A DNA stretch of 64,000 nucleotides from Chitinivibrionia bacterium (GTDB taxonomy: Bacteria; Fibrobacterota; Chitinivibrionia; Chitinivibrionales; Chitinivibrionaceae). The position numbers and the translations under genes were made by a program. The notes beneath the pieces were generated by a model. That model saw only the letters and a program-made list of their open reading frames with translations. It made no database searches and was not told the DNA's origin. Location: positions 186,001 through 250,000 of the forward strand of contig WRAZ01000001.1 of the NCBI GenBank assembly GCA_009779925.1. Reading direction: 5' to 3'. This document shows, piece by piece, positions 24,785-33,329 of this stretch (positions are counted from its first letter, which is position 1; each line of letters starts with the position of its first letter).

Positions 24785-27640
24785 TTACCGCTCCAAGCTC
24801 TTACGTTTAATTTCTACGTTCTTATACACTTCAATTCGGTCGCCAATTCGATAATCGGACACTTTTGTAAGCGTTAAGCCGCAGTCAAATCCTGCCGCAA
24901 CGTCCTTAACTTGGTCTTTAAATCGCTGAAGCGTGTCGATTTTAGTGTGAGAAATTTCGATGTCGTCGCGAATTTGCCGCGCCAATGCGCCGCGCTCGAT
25001 TTTTCCTTCCAGAACGTAGCAACCCGCCACAATTCCGATTTTGGGAATTTTGAACACTTCGCGAATTTCCACTTGTCCGATAACCTCTTCTTTTATGTCG
25101 GGCGCAAGCATTCCTATCATTGCCGCTCTTACTTGGTCTATGAGCTCGTAAATTACGCGGAACGTCTTAATTTCAACGCCCGAATTGTCTGCGCTCGCCT
25201 TAATTTTCGGGTTGGGATTTATGTTAAATCCTATTATTATCGCACCCGAAGCGCGCGCAAGCATAATGTCGGTTTCCTTAATTCCGCCAACGCCTTTAAG
25301 GATTATATTAACCTTAATTTCATCGGTCGAAAGTTTCTGCAATTCACCCGCAACCACTTCCACCGAACCGTCCACGTCGCCGCGAACTATGAGGTTAAGC
25401 GCAAGCATTTTCCCGTCTTTAATTTTCTGCGAAAGGTTTGCCAAAGATACCACGTTCTGCATATTTCTCAGTTCGCGCTCTTTTTCCGCAAGACGACGTT
25501 TCGCCGCAATTTCGCGCGCTTCTTTTTCGGTTTTGCACACTCTGAAGTTGTCGCCCGCCTGCGGAGTTCCCGAAAGTCCAAGGACCACCGCGGGGTGTCC
25601 CGGTTTTACTTCCTTGATTTTCTGCCCTTGTTCGTTGAGCATTTCGCGCACTTTTCCGCTGTGAACGCCCGTGTAAAACACATCGCCTTTTCTGAGCGTT
25701 CCCGACTGAATAAGAACGGTCGCAAGCGCGCCTTTTCCTTTGTCGAGTTCGGATTCTATAACGACGCCTTTTGCGTTTCCTTCAATGGGCGCTTTAAGGT
25801 CGAGCATTCCTGTTTCTAATGCCAAAAGGTCGAGCAAATCATCTACGCCTTGTCCTTTTTTTGCGGAGATTTCTACGCTTTGCACCTGTCCGCCGTAGCT
25901 TTCCACCAAAACGCCGTAATTTGCAAGCTCGCCTTTTATTTTGTCGGGGTTTGCCGTGGGAAGGTCAATTTTGTTTATAGCTACAACTATCGGAACTCCC
26001 GCCGCTTTTGCGTGGTCAATCGCCTCTTTTGTCTGCGGCATAACGCTTGAGTCCGCCGCTACAACGAGCACCACAACGTCGGTAATCTGCGAGCCGCGAG
26101 CGCGCATTGCCGCAAACGCTTCGTGTCCGGGAGTGTCCAAAAATGTAACATAGCCGTGTTTTGTTTTTACCGAATACGCCGCTATATGCTGAGTAATTCC
26201 GCCCGATTCGCCTTGTATTATGTTTGTTTTACGAATGTAGTCCAAAAGCGAGGTTTTCCCGTGGTCAACGTGTCCCATAACCGTAACGACCGGCGGGCAG
26301 GGGTGCGCTTCGTATTGATTTTCTTCACTTTCTTCGCTTTCTTGCTCTTCAAATTCTTCCGACAATTGCGCTTCAAAGCCAAATTCTTCCGCTAAAAGTT
26401 GGATGGTCGAAAAGTCAATCCGCTGATTTACTGTGACCCAAAGCCCTAAATCTATACATTTTGCAATGACTGTAGATGGTTCTTCATCTACTTCTTTCGC
26501 AAAGTCCGCCACTGTTATGAATTCGCTGACTTGAATTATGTTGCTTTCTTCTTCGAGTTCGCCGTCTTCGCTACGTTCTTTTTTGTATTTCTTTTTGCCT
26601 TTGCTTCCGCTGTCTATTTTATTGGTGATTTTGCGGACATTTGCTTTCATTTCGATTTCTTGCTCTTTGCGTCTCTCGAATTTGTCTTTTGCGGAACTTT
26701 TTTTGTTGTTGCTTTTCTTTTTTCTGTTGCCGCTGTCTTCGTTGGTTTGCAGAAGCGCTTGTTTGTCCGCTAATTCTTTTGCGAGCGCCGCGTCGATTAC
26801 GTTGTTGCCACTGTCTCTTGGCGCGCCGAAATCTCTTCTTTCACCTCTGTCTCCAAAAGGTTTTCTGTCTCCGAAGTTTGTGCGCTGACCGCCGCCTTGT
26901 CCGTCGCGATTTCCGAAACCTCCGCGTCCGCCGCCGTCTCTTTGACCGCCGAATGAATTTCCGCCTTCTCTTGGCGCGCCGCCAAACGGTCTGTCGCCAC
27001 GCGGTTGATATGGTCTGTCTCCTTGTGGTCTGTCGGGTCTGTCGCCAAACTGACGCGGAGGGCGACCGTCTCTGTTTTCGCCTTGTCCGCCGAAGTGTGG
27101 TCTGTCTCCGCGGGGAGCGCCTTGCCTGTCGCCGAAAGGACGGTCTCCAAATGGTTTTCTGTCTCCGAAATCTCTTTTTTCGCCGCCTCTGTCGCCCCTG
27201 TCATTTCTTTCGCCTCTGTTTTCGCCTTGTCCGCGTCCACGATTTTCGCCGCCTCGATTTCTGTTTCGGTCGCGATTAACCTCGTTGCCGAAACCTCCGC
27301 CTTGAAATAATTTCAGCGCACGATTTTCGCCGTCTTCTTGCTGTTTCGGAGGACGAGCGCCGCCTTCCGACGGTTTTGTTGACGAATTGGCGCTTTTTTC
27401 GCCTGCGGGCGGTATAAACGCTTTTCTTTTTTCGGCGCGGCTTTCAAAATTAGCAAATCTCTGCTTCGCTATTTCCGCGCCTTCTTTCATTTTTTCCAAA
27501 ATTTGGGACTTTACGGAGTCGTCGATAGTCGAATTGTGCGCCTTAATTTCTGCGTGTCCGAGTTTATGTAGCATAGAAATGGCTGCATCGGTATGCAAAC
27601 CCATTTCTTTTGCCAATTGAGACACTTTTACTATTGCCAT
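24785..27640 (-). CDS. infB: translation initiation factor IF-2
   Basis: A 951-residue IF-2 that places initiator tRNA on the 30S subunit. An IF2_N helical domain lies at the N-terminus ([21 protein letters not shown]) and a second near residue 365 ([18 protein letters not shown]). The GTPase domain from about residue 450 has [17 protein letters not shown] and NKIDLP, followed by domains II-IV and [20 protein letters not shown]. Unusual is a stretch at about residues 115-275 made almost only of G, R, D, F, P, N and Q in RGG/GDRPFG-like repeats. It sits between nusA and rbfA as usual. Confidence 0.95.
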   Translation of the reverse strand: MAIVKVSQLAKEMGLHTDAAISMLHKLGHAEIKAHNSTIDDSVKSQILEKMKEGAEIAKQRFANFESRAEKRKAFIPPAGEKSANSSTKPSEGGARPPKQQEDGENRALKLFQGGGFGNEVNRDRNRNRGGENRGRGQGENRGERNDRGDRGGEKRDFGDRKPFGDRPFGDRQGAPRGDRPHFGGQGENRDGRPPRQFGDRPDRPQGDRPYQPRGDRPFGGAPREGGNSFGGQRDGGGRGGFGNRDGQGGGQRTNFGDRKPFGDRGERRDFGAPRDSGNNVIDAALAKELADKQALLQTNEDSGNRKKKSNNKKSSAKDKFERRKEQEIEMKANVRKITNKIDSGSKGKKKYKKERSEDGELEEESNIIQVSEFITVADFAKEVDEEPSTVIAKCIDLGLWVTVNQRIDFSTIQLLAEEFGFEAQLSEEFEEQESEESEENQYEAHPCPPVVTVMGHVDHGKTSLLDYIRKTNIIQGESGGITQHIAAYSVKTKHGYVTFLDTPGHEAFAAMRARGSQITDVVVLVVAADSSVMPQTKEAIDHAKAAGVPIVVAINKIDLPTANPDKIKGELANYGVLVESYGGQVQSVEISAKKGQGVDDLLDLLALETGMLDLKAPIEGNAKGVVIESELDKGKGALATVLIQSGTLRKGDVFYTGVHSGKVREMLNEQGQKIKEVKPGHPAVVLGLSGTPQAGDNFRVCKTEKEAREIAAKRRLAEKERELRNMQNVVSLANLSQKIKDGKMLALNLIVRGDVDGSVEVVAGELQKLSTDEIKVNIILKGVGGIKETDIMLARASGAIIIGFNINPNPKIKASADNSGVEIKTFRVIYELIDQVRAAMIGMLAPDIKEEVIGQVEIREVFKIPKIGIVAGCYVLEGKIERGALARQIRDDIEISHTKIDTLQRFKDQVKDVAAGFDCGLTLTKVSDYRIGDRIEVYKNVEIKRKSLER

Positions 27641-27663
27641 ATAATTTTCTCATCTTTCTTTTC

Positions 27664-28968
27664 TCATTTTTCGGCGGCTAAGTCGTCAAGCGCTTTTGCC
27701 GCACCGTTTTCCACGAGTTGCGCGCCGAGCGAATTTTCGTCATTGTTTGCAACACCTGTCTCGTGAGTTTCGTCGTTGTCCGAATTTTCGTTAAAAATAA
27801 CGTCGTCGGCGTCAACCATTTCAATGTCGTCTCCTCTTGGCGAGAGAATTTTTGCTCTTTCTTCTTCGCTCAAGTCGTCAAATTCGTCCTCGCCGTAAAT
27901 AAGCACTTCTCTGTCCAAAAATCTTGAGGTAAGTTTAATGTTAGAACCGTCTTTTCCGATAGCTTTTGCAAGTTCTTCGTCGGGAACAACCAAAACCACT
28001 TTCTTTTCGCCTACAGGCATTACATTTGAAATTTTTGCCGAAGCAAGCACTTTTCTTGCGAGTTTTACAACGTCGTCTTCCCAGACAAAAACGTCAATTC
28101 TCTCGTTTGCAAGTTCGCGAACGATGGTCTGAATACGGCTTCCGCGCATACCCAAACACGCGCCCACGGGGTCAACTCGCGAATCGCTTGTTTCGAGCGC
28201 AACTTTTGCTCTGAAACCGGGATTTCTTTCTATTTTCACGATACGAATTGTCTTTTGGTAAATTTCGGGAATTTCCACTTCCAAAAGGCGTTGTAAGAAC
28301 GTCGGCGTTGTGCGCGAAAGGATAACCTGCGCGCCTTTTGTGCTGTCTTTTACGTCGTGAATAACCGCCTTAACTCTGTCGCCCTGCGAGTATCTGTCGC
28401 CCTTAATCTGCTGATTTCTCGGCAGTATCGCGTCTGTTTTTCCGAGGTCGATAACAATGTTGCCTTTTTCGATAGCCCGAACGTCGCCCGAAACCAATTC
28501 GCCCATTCTTGTCGAAAATTCTTCTTTGATTTTTTCGCGTTCGCTGTCTTTAACCTTTTGCGAAAGGAGCTGTTTGGTGTGCAACATCGCCATTCTTCCG
28601 AATTGGCTTACATCCAAATCGTCGTCCAAAATAACTTCGTCGCCTACTTCGGCGGCGCTGTCGTATTCTTCTTTTGCTTCGCTTACGGTAATTTGGGTGT
28701 ACGGGTCGGTCATATCCTCGTCGCCGACAACGGTCAAATAAGAATAAGCGACAATTTCGCCCGTGTTTTTGTTAATTTTGACGGAAACGGCAGGCTTGTC
28801 TTCGAGAGATTTCTGCACCACTGTCGCCAACGATTCTTCAAGCAGTTCCAACACGCGGCTCAAACTCGCACCCTTATCGGGGTTAAACGCCTTTGTATCC
28901 TTTCCCAACTCCGCCAAAAATGTGGCAAGTTCAATACCTTTTTTAAGTTCTTTGTCTTTCTTTGCCAA
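27664..28968 (-). CDS. nusA: transcription termination/antitermination factor NusA
   Basis: A 434-residue NusA. An N-terminal RNA-polymerase-binding domain is followed by the S1 domain (LVSGDVRAIEKGNIVIDLGKTDAILP) and tandem KH domains (DPVGACLGMRGSRIQTIVRELANERIDV and PDEELAKAIGKDGSNIKL). The acidic tail of about 60 residues lacks the repeats found in E. coli NusA. It sits between rimP (12 bases) and infB (23 bases) in the conserved translation operon. Confidence 0.95.
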   Translation of the reverse strand: MAKKDKELKKGIELATFLAELGKDTKAFNPDKGASLSRVLELLEESLATVVQKSLEDKPAVSVKINKNTGEIVAYSYLTVVGDEDMTDPYTQITVSEAKEEYDSAAEVGDEVILDDDLDVSQFGRMAMLHTKQLLSQKVKDSEREKIKEEFSTRMGELVSGDVRAIEKGNIVIDLGKTDAILPRNQQIKGDRYSQGDRVKAVIHDVKDSTKGAQVILSRTTPTFLQRLLEVEIPEIYQKTIRIVKIERNPGFRAKVALETSDSRVDPVGACLGMRGSRIQTIVRELANERIDVFVWEDDVVKLARKVLASAKISNVMPVGEKKVVLVVPDEELAKAIGKDGSNIKLTSRFLDREVLIYGEDEFDDLSEEERAKILSPRGDDIEMVDADDVIFNENSDNDETHETGVANNDENSLGAQLVENGAAKALDDLAAEK

Positions 28969-28980
28969 AACACGCTCCTT

Positions 28981-29427
28981 TTATATATTTATTGTTAATT
29001 TTCCGTTTAATATTGCGCCGAATTTTACTTCTTCGCCGTCCTCAAACACAAGTTTTTCCGCGCTTGCCGATTTTAATACGCCCACTTTTTTCCGCGATTT
29101 TTTGTCGTCGTCTTTGTATCGAACGCTAACATCTTTGCCGATTACCCGCTCAAAATCCTTTACGCTTTCGAGTACTCGCGTAATCCCCGGCGACGAAACT
29201 TCGAGCGTATATGCGCCGTTTGAGAAATCGATTTCGTCGAGATAATCCGAGACTTTTCTGCTGATTTCGGAGCATTCGTCAAGCGTTATGCGGTTAGGAG
29301 TGTCGGCAAAAATTCGCAAAATTGCCGTTTTTCCCGAAAAAAAGTATTTAATATCGAAGAGTTCCGCGTTGCAACCTACTACGATTTTTTCAATTTCCTC
29401 AATAACTTTTTCGTCAAGTTTCATCAT
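28981..29427 (-). CDS. rimP: ribosome maturation factor RimP
   Basis: A RimP of about 148 residues that assists 30S assembly. LRIFADTPNRITLDECSEISRKVSDYLDE and YTLEVSSPGITRVL are the family signatures. The frame is open to an ATG at 29460, but that codon lies inside the loop of a terminator-like hairpin and adds residues (MPDFLYLNSGQ) not expected of the family, so the start at 29427 (or the adjacent ATG at 29424) is preferred. First gene of rimP-nusA-infB-rbfA-nrnA. Confidence 0.85.
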   Translation of the reverse strand: MMKLDEKVIEEIEKIVVGCNAELFDIKYFFSGKTAILRIFADTPNRITLDECSEISRKVSDYLDEIDFSNGAYTLEVSSPGITRVLESVKDFERVIGKDVSVRYKDDDKKSRKKVGVLKSASAEKLVFEDGEEVKFGAILNGKLTINI

Positions 29428-29446
29428 TTGCCCCGAATTAAGATAC

Positions 29447-29473
29447 AAAAAATCGGGCATTTCTACCCGATTT
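29447..29473 (-). terminator. leader hairpin before rimP, possible attenuator
   Basis: On the minus strand AAATCGGG pairs with CCCGATTT around an eight-base loop, followed by a short T run. It lies between the promoter-like element at 29487-29507 and the likely rimP start, so transcripts must pass it. It resembles a weak intrinsic terminator and could attenuate the nusA operon. Confidence 0.5.
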
Positions 29474-29486
29474 GCAAAAATTATGT

Positions 29487-29507
29487 CGTGAATATACTAT
29501 TTGCTAT
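29487..29507 (-). promoter_or_regulatory. promoter-like element for the rimP-nusA operon
   Basis: Reads TATAGCAAATAGTATATTCAC on the minus strand, matching the window-wide element almost exactly. It lies 60-80 bases before rimP. Confidence 0.55.
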
Positions 29508-29602
29508 AAGCGTTTGGCGGAATTTTCTGTGATTTTTTGAAAAAAGTTAAAGAAAAAATTTTATATTACAGGAAATTGGCGTATTAACCTCGATTTTTGC
29601 TC

Positions 29603-29620
29603 GCCAAATAGTATTTTCCC
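29603..29620 (+). promoter_or_regulatory. promoter-like element for valS
   Basis: Reads GCCAAATAGTATTTTCCC, 54 bases before the valS ATG. Together with the copy at 29487-29507 it forms a divergent promoter pair. Confidence 0.55.
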
Positions 29621-29673
29621 TCAGAAAATAAATCGAAAACCAAAGTATGCGCCCTAATTAAGGAGTTATCAAA

Positions 29674-32394
29674 ATGGAAAAACAATATTCGCCGATAAAC
29701 GTCGAGCAGAGAATTTACGAAGAATGGGAAAAAAACGGGTATTTTATCGCAAATGCTCAATCAAATAAACCTGCGTTTTCAATAGTTATTCCGCCGCCGA
29801 ATGTCACAGGGATTTTGCACATGGGACACGCTCTGAACAACACAATTCAGGATATTTTGACCCGCTACAAACGAATGGACGGTTTTGAAACGCTCTGGAT
29901 ACCCGGCACCGACCACGCAGGCATTGCCACGCAAAACGTCGTCGAAAAGAAACTTTCCAAAGAGGGCAGCAGTCGTCATAAAATCGGGCGAGAAAAATTT
30001 GTCGAAAAGGTCTGGGAGTGGAAAGAAGAATATCACAAAACCATAACAACGCAACTTCGCAAACTCGGAAGTTCCTGCGATTGGTCGCGCGAAAGATTTA
30101 CAATGGACGAGGGCTTGTCGAAAGCCGTCCGCAAAGTTTTCGTTAAATTATACGAAGACAAAATGATTTATCGCGGAAAATACATCGTAAACTGGTGCCC
30201 CAGATGCCGCACCGCCCTCGCCGACGACGAGGTAGAACACCAAGATAAAGAGGGCAATTTGTGGTATTTTAGGTATCCATTTGCCGTTTCGGCTCCGCTC
30301 AACGACCGAAGCGCAGAATATGTTGTTGTCGCGACCACCCGTCCCGAAACAATGCTCGGGGACGTTGCCGTTGCGGTCAATCCCAAAGACGAGCGATACA
30401 AGGATTTAATCGGCAAAAAACTGATGTTGCCCATACAAAACCGCGAAATTCCGCTGATTTCGGACGATTACGTTAAAAAAGAATTCGGAACGGGCGCGGT
30501 AAAAATCACTCCTGCGCACGACCCAAACGACTTTCAGATGGGGCTTCGGCACAATTTTGTTCCCGTTGTAATTATGGACGAGGGCGGAAAAATGTCGGGC
30601 GAAATTCCCGCGGAATACATCGGGCTCGACAGATTTGAAGCGCGCAAAAAAATCGTAGAAAAATTTGAGGAACTTGGCTTGCTCGAAAAAATAGAAAAAC
30701 ACGAAAATAAAGTCGGACATTGCTATCGTTGCGACACCGTTATCGAGCCGTATTACAGCGACCAATGGTTCGTAAAAATGAAGCCGCTCGCCGAAAAATC
30801 GCTTGAAGCCGCGCTTAAGGAAGACGTAAAATTTCACCCCGACCGCTGGAAAAAAATCTATGCCGATTGGATGGAAAACATTCGCGATTGGTGTATTTCG
30901 CGCCAAATTTGGTGGGGACATCGCATTCCCGTTTGGTATTGCCAAGATTGCGGCGAAATTATCGTAAGCGAAACCGACCCGACGGACTGTCCGAAGTGCA
31001 AAAGCGCAAAACTAAATCAAGAAAACGACGTTTTGGACACTTGGTTTTCGTCGTGGCTTTGGCCCTTTACGACAATGGGCTGGGGCGGAGATATGAACAC
31101 GGACGACTTGAAGAAATTCTTTCCGACGAGTGTCTTGGCGACCGCATACGACATCTTGTTTTTCTGGGTTGCAAGAATGGTTATGGCAAGTTTGTATTTC
31201 ACAAAAGAAGTCCCGTTCAGCGACGTTATTTTGCACGGAATGGTGCGCGACAAAACAGGCAGAAAAATGAGCAAATCACTCGGAAACATAATCGACCCGC
31301 TCAAAATAATCGCCTCTCACGGCGCGGATTCGCTTCGTTTTTCAATGATGATGAACACTGCCGCAGGAACAGACATATTCATAGGAGAAGACAGTTTCGA
31401 CATCGGACGAAATTTCGCAAATAAATTGTGGAACGCCTCAAGATTTTTGATTTCGAATATTGAAAATCCGTTAAAATTCGATAATTTGCCGCCAAAAGAG
31501 CGGTTAAAACCAGAAGACAACTGGATAATCAGTCGTCTCATTATAACAGTTATAAACGTGCGTAGTGCACTCGACAAATATCGTTTTAACGAAGCGAGCC
31601 ATATTCTTTATGACTTTATATGGAAAGATTTTTGCGATTGGTATATTGAGGCGAAAAAAGATGATTTTTATAGACCTGAGCCTTACATTCCCAACGGCAA
31701 GCCTTTTACGGTTGAAAGAGACGAAATTAGAGAAAATGCTTTTAACTGTGCTTCTTACACGCTTTCGGTAATCCTAAAACTTCTGCACCCCTTTATGCCG
31801 TTTGTAACCGAAGAAATTTGGCAACATTTGCGCGAAAAAGTGCAAAACAGCGAAATTAATGGCAATTCGATTATGCTTGAGAAATTTCCAATATTTGATG
31901 ATAATGATCTACGAATACTTCCTCAAGAGGAAGGTGGTTTTCTTGATTTTTTGCGAGAAATAATTACAGGGTTGCGAACAATAAGGAGCGAAAACAACGT
32001 TCCGCCCGAAAAAAAGGTCTCGGTGGTAATCATTCCGTTTGACGACCTCAAAGAAAATTTTTTAAAGTCGTGCGACCATTTGATAAAATACTTCGTTAAA
32101 ACAGATAATCTTATCATTTCGCGAAAAGCGCAAAAACCGTCTTTTGCAGGACAAAACGTAATAAACAAAACCGAAATTTACGTAATTTTGGATGGCTTGG
32201 TGGACTTGGAAGCCGAAAAAGAAAAAATTGCCAAAGAAATCACCCGCCTCGAAAACGCCGCCAAAGGTTTTGAAGCCCGCCTGAACAACGAAGAGTTCAC
32301 CCAAAAAGCCCCGCCGAAAGTGATAGAAGCGGAAAAGGCGAAGTATGCGAATGTGTTGGAGACCTTGGAGAAACTGCGGGCGAATTTGGGATAA
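29674..32394 (+). CDS. valS: valine--tRNA ligase
   Basis: A 906-residue class I synthetase. The HIGH motif is HMGH at residues 49-52 (PPPNVTGILHMGHALN), the KMSKS motif is at residues 531-535, and the editing domain contains ATTRPETMLGDVAVAVNP. The C-terminus has the valS coiled-coil arm (DLEAEKEKIAKEITRLENAAKGFEARL...). AAGGAG precedes the ATG. It converges on ksgA, with a shared terminator hairpin just behind the stop. Confidence 0.96.
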   Translation: MEKQYSPINVEQRIYEEWEKNGYFIANAQSNKPAFSIVIPPPNVTGILHMGHALNNTIQDILTRYKRMDGFETLWIPGTDHAGIATQNVVEKKLSKEGSSRHKIGREKFVEKVWEWKEEYHKTITTQLRKLGSSCDWSRERFTMDEGLSKAVRKVFVKLYEDKMIYRGKYIVNWCPRCRTALADDEVEHQDKEGNLWYFRYPFAVSAPLNDRSAEYVVVATTRPETMLGDVAVAVNPKDERYKDLIGKKLMLPIQNREIPLISDDYVKKEFGTGAVKITPAHDPNDFQMGLRHNFVPVVIMDEGGKMSGEIPAEYIGLDRFEARKKIVEKFEELGLLEKIEKHENKVGHCYRCDTVIEPYYSDQWFVKMKPLAEKSLEAALKEDVKFHPDRWKKIYADWMENIRDWCISRQIWWGHRIPVWYCQDCGEIIVSETDPTDCPKCKSAKLNQENDVLDTWFSSWLWPFTTMGWGGDMNTDDLKKFFPTSVLATAYDILFFWVARMVMASLYFTKEVPFSDVILHGMVRDKTGRKMSKSLGNIIDPLKIIASHGADSLRFSMMMNTAAGTDIFIGEDSFDIGRNFANKLWNASRFLISNIENPLKFDNLPPKERLKPEDNWIISRLIITVINVRSALDKYRFNEASHILYDFIWKDFCDWYIEAKKDDFYRPEPYIPNGKPFTVERDEIRENAFNCASYTLSVILKLLHPFMPFVTEEIWQHLREKVQNSEINGNSIMLEKFPIFDDNDLRILPQEEGGFLDFLREIITGLRTIRSENNVPPEKKVSVVIIPFDDLKENFLKSCDHLIKYFVKTDNLIISRKAQKPSFAGQNVINKTEIYVILDGLVDLEAEKEKIAKEITRLENAAKGFEARLNNEEFTQKAPPKVIEAEKAKYANVLETLEKLRANLG

Positions 32395-32397
32395 AAT

Positions 32398-32434
32398 TAA
32401 AACAGGCAAATCTTTATAGGTTTGCCTGTTTTTA
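32398..32434. terminator. bidirectional terminator between valS and ksgA
   Basis: AACAGGCAAA at 32401-32410 pairs with TTTGCCTGTT at 32421-32430, with a T run on one side and an A run on the other. It serves the convergent valS and, past a gene remnant, ksgA. Confidence 0.85.
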
Positions 32435-32572
32435 ATCTTCATAATACAATGCCAACGCTTCTTTCAGGTTTTCTATTGCAAAGTCCATTGTTCTGCCTTG
32501 TGAGGTAATATTGTTTTCCACACACATTGCTACAAACCAATCTTCTTCGCGCCATACAACCCAACCCAATCC
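32432..32572 (-). pseudogene. remnant of a HicB-type antitoxin gene
   Basis: In a second frame that overlaps the last bases of ksgA, the minus strand encodes EEDWFVAMCVENNITSQG and continues RTMDFAIENLKEALALYYED before a stop. This matches the conserved HicB core (edw.vA...e..i.sqG.t.eeA..NlkEAl.lyle). The N-terminal part is missing, the frame closes at a stop upstream, and no start codon or hicA partner is present, so it is read as a degraded 3' fragment joined to the ksgA end. Confidence 0.6.
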
Positions 32573-33327
32573 TCATCACTCAACTCTTCTGCGCGAATAT
32601 TTTCGTCAAAACCTTGCTTTTCAAAAGCGACTTTTGCCACTTCTTTGGACGAAAATTCATCGGAAATAACATTGAGCAGTTTTTTACGTCTCTGCGAATA
32701 GCCCAAACTTACAAATGCGAAGAAATTCTCCCATTTGTCGCGAGGAATACGGGAAGTTTTCTGCGGATTTATATCTAATTTTATTACGGCGGACTGTATT
32801 TTCGGCGCAGGGAAAAACGCGCCGGGCGGAACAACGCACACTTTTTTTATATCGGCGAAATATTGGCACAAAATCGACAAAAAGCCAATGTCTTTTCCCT
32901 TTGGTGTGGCGCAAATTCTGTCGGCTACTTCTTTTTGAAGCATACAAACAATCGACTTTAATCGCGGACTTTCAAAAAGCAGGCGTTTAATTATCAGATT
33001 GCCGACATTATACGGCAAATTTCCCACGACAAAAAAATCGCCGTCTATTTGCGAATAATCGAATTTTACCGCGTCGGCGTTGAAAATTTTGTAGTTTTCA
33101 CGCTCGCCAAATTCGGTTTTTATATGCTCAACCATATCACGGTCTGCGTCAATCATAATAAAGTTGAAGTTTTTGTCGATAAGTTTTTTAGACAGCGCGC
33201 CTTTTCCGGGACCGATTTCGATAAGCGTATCGCCTGCTTTAGCTTCGACAGCTTCAATGATTTTGTCGATATGAAATTGCGAAATTAAGAAATTCTGTCC
33301 GAATTGTTTTTTTGGCGCGACTGACAT
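32530..33327 (-). CDS. ksgA: 16S rRNA dimethyladenosine transferase
   Basis: KsgA dimethylates A1518 and A1519 of 16S rRNA. The protein of about 265 residues starts MSVAPKKQFGQNFL, the usual N-terminus; the open frame reaches 33390 but that extension lies inside murC. The SAM motif is LIEIGPGKGALSKKL and the catalytic motif IV is NLPYNVG. It begins 2 bases after the murC stop, behind GGAAAG. Its last codons overlap a HicB-like remnant in another frame, so the extreme C-terminus (GAKKIGL) may be a recent junction. Confidence 0.93.
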   Translation of the reverse strand: MSVAPKKQFGQNFLISQFHIDKIIEAVEAKAGDTLIEIGPGKGALSKKLIDKNFNFIMIDADRDMVEHIKTEFGERENYKIFNADAVKFDYSQIDGDFFVVGNLPYNVGNLIIKRLLFESPRLKSIVCMLQKEVADRICATPKGKDIGFLSILCQYFADIKKVCVVPPGAFFPAPKIQSAVIKLDINPQKTSRIPRDKWENFFAFVSLGYSQRRKKLLNVISDEFSSKEVAKVAFEKQGFDENIRAEELSDEDWVGLYGAKKIGL

Positions 33328-33329
33328 TT

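Noticed and set aside
26641-27279. Long open frames on both strands across the infB low-complexity region
   Set aside because: They mirror the repetitive RGG-coding sequence of infB in other frames, have no ribosome-binding site and encode cysteine/arginine-rich nonsense.
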